From Komagataeibacter xylinus (GTDB lineage Bacteria; Pseudomonadota; Alphaproteobacteria; Acetobacterales; Acetobacteraceae): DNA of 64,000 nucleotides. Shown here one piece after another: positions 1 to 7,908 of this stretch (positions are counted from its first letter, which is position 1; each line of letters starts with the position of its first letter). The notes under the pieces are model-generated. The model ran no database searches. It was not told the DNA's origin and saw only the letters and a program-made list of their open reading frames with translations. Where the stretch lies: the NCBI RefSeq assembly GCF_004302915.1, contig NZ_QQBI01000003.1, positions 62,001 through 126,000 on the forward strand, in the 5' to 3' direction. The position numbers were made by a program, and so were the translations under genes.

Positions 1-1
1 C

Positions 2-295
2 TGGTCGGAGGGCATGGTGGCGGGGCGTGGATGGATTGCGCTGGCGCTGGTGATCTTTGCGGGCTACCGGCCCGTTATCGTCACTCTCTCCGCCCTGCTG
101 TTCGGCCTGGTCACCGCGCTGTCCTTTGTGGGGCAGGCGCATAACTGGCCGATTGACCCCGCCTTCCTCAACATGCTGCCCTATATTGGCACCATGGCTT
201 TCATCATCGTGCCGGTGGTGGTGTGGCACCGCATGCGCCGGGTCATGGCAGCGCCCGCCGCCCTGGCCCAGCCCTATTACCGCGACGTGCGCTAG
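2..295 (+). CDS. ABC transporter permease, C-terminal part (cut by window start)
   Basis: Only the last 97 codons are present; the frame is open to the first base of the window. The visible protein begins with a segment rich in G, A and R (SEGMVAGRGWIALALVIFA), followed by two further hydrophobic stretches and a basic tail. The EGM-x-AGRGWIALA motif is typical of the last part of permeases in the simple-sugar/nucleoside (BMP-type) ABC importer group, where such inner-membrane subunits pair with an ATPase and a lipoprotein receptor. The substrate cannot be read from this fragment. It converges on the next gene, which is on the opposite strand, so the two are not one operon. Confidence 0.75.
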   Translation, partial: WSEGMVAGRGWIALALVIFAGYRPVIVTLSALLFGLVTALSFVGQAHNWPIDPAFLNMLPYIGTMAFIIVPVVVWHRMRRVMAAPAALAQPYYRDVR

Positions 296-302
296 GCCCG
301 CC

Positions 303-1385
303 TTATGGCCGCGGCTGGGCAGGGTGCAGGATATCGGCTGAGATGCGGCGGGCGTAGCTGGCGGAATTGAGACTGTCGGGGAACTGGCCGAGCAGCTTGA
401 GTTCATCGACATAACGCGCGATCTGGGTTTTCAGGTCATTGCCCACGGGGCTGATGCCCAGCACCTCGTGGCGCATCATCTGCAATATGGCGTCCTGCTG
501 CATGCCATCAACGCGGCCATCAAGCAGGCTGGCCGCCTCGGCCATGTGGGCGGGGAGCCAGTGGGCGGCATTATAGAGCGCGAGCACGAGGGCCACGGCC
601 GCCCCGGGCGCATCACGCAGCACATCGGTGGACAGGCCCAGCGCCAGATTGGTGCGCCCGGCATATAACCCGTTTACGCTATTGACCAGTTCCACCACAT
701 CAAGCGCCGGGTTGCGCAGCAGCCGCCAGGCGAGCGGGTCGTGCAGGGCCACGGCATCGACCGTGCCAGCGGCAAGCGCGTCGTCAATTTCATCGGGCGG
801 CAGGATGACCCAGTTGGGCGCGGTGTCAGGGTTCAGCCCCTTGCGGCGCAGGATGATGGAGAAGAACAGCCGGTCGGCCATATCGGCATTGAGCACGGCA
901 ATGCGGCGGCCGATCAGATCCTCGATTTTGGCAATACGCAGTTTGCGCCGCACCAGCAGGCGAAAGGTGCCCGCCTGCAACCCCATGACCAGCCGCACCG
1001 GCAGGTCGGGACTGGCCTGCCACGCCTGCAGCCATGACAGCACGGGGGCCACGGCCGCCATGGCGCGGCCTGCCTGCAGGTCGGCAATGGCGTCACGCCC
1101 GTTGGCTACGCCATCGCGCAGTTGCACGTTCAGGCGGTACTGCAAAAAGAAATCCTGCCGCAGGGCAACATTATACAGGGTGGAAGACTGCGCGTAGGGC
1201 CATGCCAGCGTCATGTCATGGGGCTGGCCATCGAGCAGGGCATCATCGCGGCGCACGATCCGTGCCTGCTGGCGGCTCTGTACCCATTGCGAGCCCACCA
1301 CGGCGCACCCTCCCGCCACCAGCATGGGCACGAATGCCCGGCGGAGCAGCTGGCGTGGCTTTCCTTCCCTGTTCTGTTCGACCAT
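303..1385 (-). CDS. ABC transporter substrate-binding protein, NrtA/SsuA/TauA-like
   Basis: 360 residues. A single hydrophobic segment (about residues 17-32) after a basic N-terminus looks like a signal anchor or an uncleaved export signal. The rest resembles the periplasmic binding proteins for nitrate, sulfonate or taurine type ligands: a region on the duration of bound ligand lobes such as DLIGRRIAVLNADMADRLF and repeated Ala-rich helices. In that family the protein captures an anion or thiamine-precursor-like ligand for an ABC importer. No permease or ATPase of the same system lies next to it on this strand, so the ligand is unknown. The ATG at 1385 is used; a purine-rich stretch (TCAGGAGAAA) lies just upstream on the coding strand. 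Confidence 0.7.
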   Translation of the reverse strand: MVEQNREGKPRQLLRRAFVPMLVAGGCAVVGSQWVQSRQQARIVRRDDALLDGQPHDMTLAWPYAQSSTLYNVALRQDFFLQYRLNVQLRDGVANGRDAIADLQAGRAMAAVAPVLSWLQAWQASPDLPVRLVMGLQAGTFRLLVRRKLRIAKIEDLIGRRIAVLNADMADRLFFSIILRRKGLNPDTAPNWVILPPDEIDDALAAGTVDAVALHDPLAWRLLRNPALDVVELVNSVNGLYAGRTNLALGLSTDVLRDAPGAAVALVLALYNAAHWLPAHMAEAASLLDGRVDGMQQDAILQMMRHEVLGISPVGNDLKTQIARYVDELKLLGQFPDSLNSASYARRISADILHPAQPRP

Positions 1386-1530
1386 TAGCTGCGGTTTCTC
1401 CTGAGATGCGAAGGCATTACCCTTCTTTTAGCCTGCCGGGGTTCCCTTTTTTCCCCTTTTTTAAAAAAAGTTCAAAAGGGGGGTTTACGCTCCCCCATCT
1501 GTGTGGCTATAAGCTGCTCACCAACGCTGA

Positions 1531-1606
1531 TCCCGAATAGCTCAGTTGGTAGAGCAAGCGACTGTTAATCGCTGGGTCGTAGGTTCGAGTCCTACTTCGG
1601 GAGCCA
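1531..1606 (+). tRNA. tRNA-Asn (GTT)
   Basis: Complete cloverleaf of 76 bases with encoded CCA: acceptor TCCCGAA pairs with TTCGGGA, D-arm GCTC...GAGC, anticodon stem AGCGA/TCGCT with loop CTGTTAA (anticodon GTT), and T-arm GTAGG TTCGAGT CCTAC. Stand-alone gene. Confidence 0.97.
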
Positions 1607-2018
1607 CCTTTCCTTAAAAATTAGTGTTAAATCAGTAGGTTACGGATTTATTTAAATCTGAGCCCATGATGAGCAATGCGCTTTCCGGGGACGTTTCGAC
1701 ACGTCCAGACCGGTTTTGATCGCGGTTTGGGCCTGTTCCAAACCCTCATAATCACCCCCATCATTTTCACATCCCAAGCGGTCATGCCTGCAGTCACCAG
1801 CCTACAGGCGACAGCTTCTTTGCTCTGGTTGAAAATTGTAAGGAAGCCTTGCCGTGGATGACTGTGCCTTGGTGCATGGGTCTAAACACCCAAGATATGC
1901 GTCAATTGCCAAGCCATATTGACTGGGGCACGATCTGCCGCACAATTGGTACAACAGTCCTGAATGAACACGATAGCCTGTGGGCCAGCAGTACGAGAGG
2001 CATGATGGGGGCGCGTGC
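1607..2018. other. Intergenic stretch downstream of tRNA-Asn, no recognisable gene
   Basis: About 410 bases without a convincing coding frame. Short open frames exist on both strands (for example 1858-2019 on the plus strand) but none matches a family I know and none has a good ribosome site. The position directly behind a tRNA gene is where integrated elements often leave scars; I could not identify an integrase or IS fragment. Confidence 0.4.
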
Positions 2019-2562
2019 ATGAATGCTTTTATTCCGTGCAGAATTCTTTTTGCCTGCGCCTGCGTGCTTGTATCCCCTTCCCTCGGGCTGCAGGAGGCGC
2101 GGGCGCAGGGCGCGGAGACGCACGGTCCCTCGGCCGAGCAGAAGGCCGAGATTGAACGGGCCGTGCACGAGGCCATGCAGCATGATATTCAGAGCGCTGC
2201 CGAGTACAAACTCCCCAAGGATTTTTTTGCCCGCATGCTGCCCCTCATCCGGGCCATCCGGCAGGCGCATCTCACGCCGCCCATGCAGACCAGAAACATG
2301 CCGCTTGCCGTCACGATCCGCCGCACCGAGGCCATGCCGGAACTTCAGGCGATCCTGCAGGAACATGACATGTCGGCACGGGATTTTGTCATGAGCCTCA
2401 CCACTTTTGAAATGACGGCAACCATGAGCGACGCCCCCCCGGCAGACAGGAAAAACGCCCCCCCGACTGAACCGTGATAACGTGCGGCTCATCCAGTCCC
2501 ACCGGGCGCTGACGCAGGCACTTTTGCATGACATGGATGAGGATAGCGAGAAGCTGCAGTAA
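2019..2562 (+). CDS. Exported protein of unknown function, apparently frameshifted near its 3' end
   Basis: The ATG at 2019 opens a clear signal peptide (MNAFIPCRILFACACVLVSP, then an Ala-rich cleavage zone ending at QEARAQG). The mature part is helical and charged, with no known motif. As written, the frame stops at 2477 after a low-complexity tail (DAPPADRKNAPPTEP). The tail is crossed by two runs of seven C (2434-2440 and 2458-2464). Removing one C from the second run gives NAPRLNRDNVRLIQSHRALT and continues to a stop at 2562, a charged helical C-terminus that looks more natural. I therefore give the longer extent; the uninterrupted reading is 2019-2477. Whether this is a sequencing error or a real slip cannot be decided here. 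Confidence 0.55.
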
Positions 2563-2606
2563 CCTCCGCCACGGTGCGGCCCGATAATGCCGTAAAGACC
2601 ATAAAA

Positions 2607-2738
2607 GACTGTTTGAAAAGTTAGCCCGGCAAACATCCAGAAATCATAAGGAAGTTTCTGGTGAGGCTTTTTTCAAAAAGCTTCGAAGAATACTGCCTTT
2701 TTGAAAAAAGGCGGCGCCCAGCAACCTTTCTGCATTTT
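2607..2738 (+). repeat. Interspersed ~130-bp palindrome-containing element, copy A
   Basis: Matches copy B (39966-40096) base for base over most of its length when aligned by eye: GAAAAGT-AGCCCGG, AACATCCAGA-ATCATAAGGA, a first stem-loop GAGGCTTTTTT/AAAAAGCTTC and a second one GCCTTTTTGAAAAAAGGC. It overlaps the 3' end of the HbpS-like gene. No coding frame; the hairpins could act as transcription stops. Confidence 0.75.
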
Positions 2739-3277
2739 AACGGAATTCCGCCCGGTATTTTGCCACCGCCGCCTGCGCGCAGGCTTCATCCTTCTCGCCG
2801 CCCGGCGCACCGGATACGCCAATGCCGCCAAGGGCCGCGTTATCGGCCCCCCCGCCGCAACGTCACCCCGCCGGGCACGAACAATACTTCGGGAATGGTA
2901 TTGAGCGCGCCATTGGCAGGCCCCGTTACCTTGGCGGCAATCAGTTCGCTGGTGGTGTTCATGTTGAAGGCCAGGCCGTAGGCAAAGGCGGTATAGGCCT
3001 TGCGATAGGAAACGGACAGCGATTGCAGCGGCACGCTATCCCCCTTGATGACGGCCTGCTGCTGCCCGCTCGTATCAACCACCGTGGCCGTGACGGAATA
3101 GCCCTGCGCGGCACAGGCCCTGACCGCCTCCTGCGCCAATTGGGCGGCAAGCTGCCAGTCAAGCTTGGGGGTCAGGACAACATGGCCTTGCGCATGGGCG
3201 GCAGGAGCCGCCATGATGAAGGCCGCCACAAGGCCGCCACGGCACGCGCATTGGCGTAATTGCATCATCTGGCGCAT
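2737..3277 (-). pseudogene. HbpS/GlcG-like (DUF336) exported heme-binding-type protein, broken by a +1 frameshift
   Basis: A signal peptide (MMQLRQCACRGGLVAAFIMA, cleavage after AHA) is followed by the DUF336 fold: LAQEAVRACAAQGYSVTATV, VDTSGQQQAVIKGD and SYRKAYTAFAYGL are hallmark segments. As written, the frame stops at 2840 after VTLRRGGR. Deleting one base in the run of seven C at 2847-2853 (G on the coding strand) restores ADNAALGGIGVSGAPGGEKD and the family's usual C-terminal helix, ending at 2737. This is a clear homology-based proof of a one-base excess. The family includes heme-binding sensors and GlcG of unknown role. ATG at 3277 is preferred because the upstream codons to 3331 precede the signal peptide. 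Copy A of an interspersed repeat abuts the 3' end. Confidence 0.8.
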
Positions 3278-3391
3278 TCCCCTCACACACGGGCAGCATG
3301 ATGCAAAGCCGGGCCTGCGGCCTGCAACCACAAAAGCGGTCGTACACGCAATGGTGCCTGCCCCGGGCAGCGACCGGGGCGGGCCTTACCC

Positions 3392-4348
3392 TTACAGGCC
3401 CAGCGTGCGCTTGAGCCCCGCGCAATACGCCTCCATGAACCGGCGCGACAGTTCGGCCTCGGGCACGAACATGTCGAATACATGATAGGCGCCGGGCACC
3501 ACCATCACCTCGGTCGGCACGCCCGCGGCCATGAGGCGGCGGCTGTATTCCAGATCCTCGCACAGGAACAGATCCATCGACCCCACGCCAATGAAGGTGG
3601 GCGGCAGGCCGGTCAGGTCCTTTGCCCGCGCGGCAGCGGCATAGGCCGGGGTATCATCACCACCTGCCGCAGCCCCCAGATAGGCTTCCCATGCGTATTT
3701 ATTGGCCGAGCGGGTCCAGACAAACTCGCCAAAATCAGGCGCCGGATCGACCTTGGTGGCCGTGCGGTCATCAAGCATGGGGTAGATGAGCAACTGGTAG
3801 GTCAGCTTGTACTCCTGGCGGTCGCGCGCCATGAGCGACAGGGCCGCACTCAGGCCCCCGCCCGCGCTTTCGCCCGCCACGGCCACCTTGTCGCGGTTGA
3901 TGCCAAGCTGTGCCGCGTTGTCATGCACCCATTTGAGGGCGGCGTAGCAATCCTCGATCGCAGCGGGGTATTTCACCTCCGGCGCAAGGCGGTAATCGAC
4001 CGATACGATCACGAAGCCCATCTTGCTGGCCAGCACCTGGCATTTGGGGTCGTCGACCTCCGGGTGACCGGACACCAGGCCGCCACCGTGGATATAGACC
4101 ATGGCCGGGGCATTGGGCCGCCGCGTGCGGGGGCGATAGACCAGCACGCGCACATCCGGCGCGCCTGCGGGGCCGGGAATGTATTCTTCCTGCACTTCCA
4201 CATCCGGCAGGGGCCTGCCTTCGATCAGGCGCACCGATGTCATGAAGATTTCGCGCACTTCGGGCAGGGAGCGGCCGGACAGGCCATCGAAGGACGGCAT
4301 CTTCTCCAGAATGGGCAGGAATTCGGGATTGACGACATTTTTGGGCAT
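3392..4348 (-). CDS. Alpha/beta hydrolase, hormone-sensitive-lipase (HSL) family esterase
   Basis: 318 residues, normal for the family. The oxyanion-hole motif HGGG is present in MVYIHGGGLVSGHPEV (about residue 85), the nucleophile elbow reads GESAGGG (Ser about residue 160; GDSAGG in most relatives), an acidic residue lies in GVGSMDLFLCEDLEY and the catalytic His in PGAYHVFDM. These enzymes hydrolyse short-chain acyl esters in the cytosol. YRLAPEVKYPAAIEDCYAAL is the conserved strand-helix after HGGG. The gene stands alone between the HbpS-like gene and an AT-rich intergenic region. The natural substrate cannot be deduced. Confidence 0.9.
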   Translation of the reverse strand: MPKNVVNPEFLPILEKMPSFDGLSGRSLPEVREIFMTSVRLIEGRPLPDVEVQEEYIPGPAGAPDVRVLVYRPRTRRPNAPAMVYIHGGGLVSGHPEVDDPKCQVLASKMGFVIVSVDYRLAPEVKYPAAIEDCYAALKWVHDNAAQLGINRDKVAVAGESAGGGLSAALSLMARDRQEYKLTYQLLIYPMLDDRTATKVDPAPDFGEFVWTRSANKYAWEAYLGAAAGGDDTPAYAAAARAKDLTGLPPTFIGVGSMDLFLCEDLEYSRRLMAAGVPTEVMVVPGAYHVFDMFVPEAELSRRFMEAYCAGLKRTLGL

Positions 4349-4369
4349 GGTGAAGGTCCTCTTTCATCA

Positions 4370-4995
4370 CAGGCTCCCCTTTGGGGGCGGCCTCGATGCG
4401 GGTAGCGTCACGCACGGCAGCGTGAGCAACCATGATCAGGATCAAACAAAAATGGCGACATCTGAATATAAAATATAAAAATATAGGATTCTTTTATCTA
4501 TTATATTTTAAAAATAACTCATTTTCAAAATACCTAGATCATATAGAGATAACGAATATGAATATTCTCCATACGATTTCAAAACAATATTCAAATCAAC
4601 CTTCATTCCTGCCTGTCGGGACAATCCTGAACTGGTTTTCCACGTCATGGACAGACCATCCGCATCAGAAGGCTCACCGGAAAGACCTTTTCCGACACTT
4701 TGATCGGGTGACGGGTCTGCCGTTCTCTTCAACACCCGGAGGTGGCGGCAATCGCCGTCATACCATCAAATATGTCAGACCCGTTCCGAACCACCATGCC
4801 TGCACCGCGTTTGATGCCAATGCCGGAATTTGCCTGCCGCTTTGCCGGGCATGGTTCGCTGCAAGATCAAAAAGAACATAATAAGAACTAATCTTGCATA
4901 TATTCATTATTCTGCGCAACTTAAAAAAAATAAATCCCAAATGATTTTTTTATGCATATAACATATGCCTGTTTATAAATGGGAAAGGATAGCCA
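4370..4995. other. AT-rich intergenic region between divergent genes
   Basis: About 620 bases separating the esterase gene (leftward) from the antiporter gene (rightward). The A+T content is visibly higher than in the flanking genes, especially 4430-4600 and 4870-4980, which suits a double promoter region. One frame is open through 4432-4881 but has atypical composition and no recognisable protein features, so I do not call it a gene. Confidence 0.4.
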
Positions 4996-6222
4996 TTGTC
5001 AGACATTACGGCCCTTGTTCTTGATGCCGGTCTCTTTGTTCTTCTCCCATGGGGGCTGTGGCGGCTGCTGGGGCGGACAATACCGATTGTTGTCCTGCCC
5101 ATCCTGCTCGGCATCATCCTGGCCGTCATGCATGCCCCGGTGCAGCGCTTTGGCATTCCCTCCGTCTATGGCGACAACCTTGGCTGGCTGGCCGTTCTGG
5201 TGCTGGCCTTTACCGCCGGGCTGGAAATGTGGCAGCCGCCCGATGCCCATGTCTCGGCCCACACCATCCCTGCCCCGCCGCTGGGCCGCCTGCTGGGCGG
5301 GGCGGCCGTGGCGCTGGGCGGGCCGTTCGTGGTTGGCTCACTTCTGGTCTTTTGCTTTTTCCTGCCGCTGCATGGCTGGCAGCCGCCGCATGTGGGGCCG
5401 GTGGTCGGCGCCATGGCCATCGGGCTGTGCATCGCGGTCAGTGCCCTGCCGGTGCTGATCGGCATCGTGCGCGAGCTTGACCCCACCCAGCGTTCCATCG
5501 GCCAGCTTGCGCTCAAGCTGGCGGTGGTGGATGACGCGGCTCTCTGGATAGGGCTGGTAGTGCTGCAATTCGCCGCCCGCGGCCCTGCCGCCCTGCATGG
5601 CTGGACCGGGCTGGAAGCCGTGGCCGTGGCCCTGCTGGCGCTGCTGGCCCTTGCGGGCAACTGGGCCACGCGCAACATGCCCAACCCGCCTGCCCCCGTC
5701 ATCTGGCTGGCGGTGCCCATCTATCTGGCCGCTGGCTCATGGGCCAGCATGCAGCTGGGGCTGCATGAGCTGATCGGGGCCTATTTCGCGGGCGCGCTCA
5801 TGCCGCCGCGCTGGGTGGCGCGCCTGCCGGTGGAACAGGTGGGCACGTTCTCGCTCATCTGGCTTGCCCCCATGTTCTTTGGCCATAGCGGGCTGCACAT
5901 CAATGGCGATGCGCTGACCTGGCCCTCGGTCGTGGCGTCGCTCATGCTGGTGGTGATTTCCGTGCTGGCCAAGATGGCCTCGGTCTATGCCTTCCCGCCC
6001 GCGCCCGGCCTGTCACGGCGGCAGGCGCTGAGCGTGGGCGCGCTGCTGCAATGCAAGGGGCTGATGGAAATCGTGGCCGCCACCATCCTGCACGCGCAGG
6101 GCATGCTGTCGGACTTCGCCTTCGCCTCGCTCATGGTGCTGGCGGTCATCTCCACCGCGCTGACCGGCCCGCTCTTTCGCCTGTTCGCACCGCGCACGGG
6201 GGCGGGCGGGCAATTGCGCTAG
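4996..6222 (+). CDS. Cation/proton antiporter (CPA2-type Na+/H+ exchanger family)
   Basis: 408 residues, almost entirely hydrophobic, with about twelve transmembrane segments. Family landmarks are a first repeat with LPILLGIILAVMHAP, the discontinuous-helix region around GLEMWQPPDAHVS, AVSALPVLIGIVRELDPTQR, the DD pair in LAVVDDAALWIGLVVLQ (the ion-binding ND/DD position of CPA antiporters) and GALLQCKGLMEIVAATIL. It would exchange Na+ or K+ for protons across the inner membrane, useful in an acid-producing cell. There is no RCK/TrkA nucleotide-binding tail. The start is TTG at 4996, chosen because GGGAAAGGA lies seven bases upstream. Confidence 0.88.
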   Translation: MSDITALVLDAGLFVLLPWGLWRLLGRTIPIVVLPILLGIILAVMHAPVQRFGIPSVYGDNLGWLAVLVLAFTAGLEMWQPPDAHVSAHTIPAPPLGRLLGGAAVALGGPFVVGSLLVFCFFLPLHGWQPPHVGPVVGAMAIGLCIAVSALPVLIGIVRELDPTQRSIGQLALKLAVVDDAALWIGLVVLQFAARGPAALHGWTGLEAVAVALLALLALAGNWATRNMPNPPAPVIWLAVPIYLAAGSWASMQLGLHELIGAYFAGALMPPRWVARLPVEQVGTFSLIWLAPMFFGHSGLHINGDALTWPSVVASLMLVVISVLAKMASVYAFPPAPGLSRRQALSVGALLQCKGLMEIVAATILHAQGMLSDFAFASLMVLAVISTALTGPLFRLFAPRTGAGGQLR

Positions 6223-6264
6223 GGGCTGGCATAGCCGACAGTCACAGGCATTCCCCCTGACCTG

Positions 6265-6660
6265 CTACGGCTTCAGCGCCATGTGCCTGTTGCGTTCCAC
6301 GCAATCGAGCAGTTCCGCGTGCTCGGCGCCCCAGCGATAGAGCATTTCCAGCGGGGTGACAAAGTGCTGGCCCAGAGGGGTCAGGCCGTATTCAACAGCG
6401 GGCGGCATGACCTGCATGACTTCTCGTGCAACCAGCCCCATCTGTTCAAGCTCGCGCAGGGTCTGGGTCATCATCTTTTTTGACAGGCCGGGAATGGCGC
6501 GCTGGAGTTGGCCGGGGCGGGATGCCCCGCCAAGCAGGTGCAGGGTATGCAGGATCATGGTGGTCCATTTGCCGCTGAACAGGCGTAGCAGGCGGCGCGG
6601 TGCACAGTCCTCCACAAAGGGAGCATGTCGATACTGATCGGGCAGCGGGGCGAGGTTCAT
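6265..6660 (-). CDS. HxlR-family winged-helix transcriptional regulator
   Basis: 131 residues. The family signature is clear: a conserved Cys near the start (VEDCAPRRLLRLFSGKWTTM), a winged helix with FSGKWTTMILHTL, and the recognition helix GLSKKMMTQTLRELEQMGLV followed by the wing residues VEYGLTPLG. The Cys in the position usual for redox-sensing HxlR proteins (HypR, QorR) suggests a thiol or quinone/aldehyde switch. It is divergent from the reductase gene starting at 6771, with about 110 bases between the starts; HxlR regulators commonly control such a neighbour. The ATG at 6660 is used because the codons upstream to 6756 run into the divergent promoter region. Confidence 0.92.
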   Translation of the reverse strand: MNLAPLPDQYRHAPFVEDCAPRRLLRLFSGKWTTMILHTLHLLGGASRPGQLQRAIPGLSKKMMTQTLRELEQMGLVAREVMQVMPPAVEYGLTPLGQHFVTPLEMLYRWGAEHAELLDCVERNRHMALKP

Positions 6661-6770
6661 GTACAGACTCCCGGGAACCTTTGGGTAACCAGGGCACGAA
6701 AAGGTGCCGGATTGCCTTTTGTAGCGTTTGCCAACAGCGTGTGAAACCCACGGCATTCATGGAGGAACAG

Positions 6771-7835
6771 ATGTCTCACAAAGCACTCGTTGTCGGGGCA
6801 AGCGGCATTGTTGGCCAGAACCTTGCCAACCGCCTGGTGGCGGAAGGATGGAGCGTTTACGGCCTTGCAAGGCGGGTCGGGAACCTGCCTGCAACCGTCA
6901 TGCCGGTTGCGGCCGATGCGCTCGACCCGGCCTCCCTGCGTGCGGCGCTGGCCGGTGTCATGCCCACCCATGTGTTTTTCACCACATGGACCCGCCGCGC
7001 CACCGAGGCGGAAAACTGCGTTGCCAACAGCGCCATGATCCGCAACGTATTCACGGCCCTGCCCAGGCCACAGGCTCTTGTGCATGCCAGTCTTGTTACG
7101 GGGCTGAAACATTATCTGGGCCCGTTCGAGGCCTATGCGCAGGGCGCGGCGCCACAGACCCCGTTTCGCGAGAGCATGCCCCGGCTGGACGTGGAAAACT
7201 TCTATTACGCGCAGGAAGACGTGCTGTTCGAGGCAGCCGACCGGCACGGCTTTGCATGGACGGTCCATCGTCCGCACACGGTTATCGGCCATGCCATCGG
7301 CAACCTCATGAACATGGGCACCACGCTTGCGGTCTATGCCACGCTGTGCCGTGAGGCGGGGCTGCCCTTTGTCTTTCCCGGCTCGCCTGCGCAGTGGCAG
7401 AGCCTGACGGATGTTACGGATGCACGCCAGCTTGCCAGCCAGATCCTATGGGCCGCCACCTGCCCTGCCGGGCGCAACAGGGCGTTCAATGTGGTCAATG
7501 GCGATGTATTCCGCTGGAACTGGCTCTGGCCTGAACTGGCCGCCTGGTTTGGCATCGAAGCCGCACCCTATCCCGGCCATGCCACATCGCTTGAACAGAT
7601 GCTTGCAGGCAGGGAAGCACAATGGGCCAGCATTGCGGACAGGCACGGACTGCGCGAGCCGGCCCTCGGGCGACTGGCCTCGCCGTGGCACACCGATGCC
7701 GATCTGGGGCGGCCGGTCGAATGCGTGACCGACATGAGCCTCAGCCGCAGGCTCGGCTTTACCGGCTACCAATATACGCCCGATTCATTCTTTGACCTGT
7801 TCGAACGCCTGCGGACCGGACGCTACATTCCCTGA
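6771..7835 (+). CDS. NAD(P)-dependent short-chain reductase, PRISE (progesterone 5-beta-reductase/iridoid synthase)-like SDR
   Basis: 354 residues. The Rossmann dinucleotide motif is VVGASGIVGQNLANRL at the start. Later segments fit the atypical extended SDR group related to progesterone 5-beta-reductase: THVFFTTWTRR, ALVHASLVTGLKHYLGPFE, the FYYAQEDVLFE stretch that supplies the catalytic YxxxD/E-type segment, and TVHRPHTVIGHAIGN. Bacterial members reduce activated C=C bonds (enones). The start at 6771 is preceded by GGAGGA at ideal distance. The gene is divergent from an HxlR regulator that probably controls it, perhaps in response to an electrophile. Confidence 0.88.
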   Translation: MSHKALVVGASGIVGQNLANRLVAEGWSVYGLARRVGNLPATVMPVAADALDPASLRAALAGVMPTHVFFTTWTRRATEAENCVANSAMIRNVFTALPRPQALVHASLVTGLKHYLGPFEAYAQGAAPQTPFRESMPRLDVENFYYAQEDVLFEAADRHGFAWTVHRPHTVIGHAIGNLMNMGTTLAVYATLCREAGLPFVFPGSPAQWQSLTDVTDARQLASQILWAATCPAGRNRAFNVVNGDVFRWNWLWPELAAWFGIEAAPYPGHATSLEQMLAGREAQWASIADRHGLREPALGRLASPWHTDADLGRPVECVTDMSLSRRLGFTGYQYTPDSFFDLFERLRTGRYIP

Positions 7836-7868
7836 TAACACAAAAAGGCCGGGATGCCGGCACGGCAC

Positions 7869-7908
7869 ATGACATCACTCCCGCCGACCTATTGCGGGGT
7901 GATGTCAT
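7869..7908. terminator. Bidirectional hairpin between convergent SDR and MFS genes
   Basis: ATGACATCAC (7869-7878) pairs with GTGATGTCAT (7899-7908), and the inner CCCGC/GCGGG extends the stem. It covers the stop codon of the MFS gene and lies just downstream of the SDR gene. Confidence 0.6.

Noticed and set aside
1453-1481. CCCCTTTT...AAAAGGGG palindrome as a fourth copy of the interspersed element
   Set aside because: It lacks the surrounding conserved blocks of copies A-C; probably an independent hairpin.
4432-4881. 149-codon frame in the AT-rich intergenic region
   Set aside because: No ribosome site, odd composition, no recognisable features; lies in a double promoter region.
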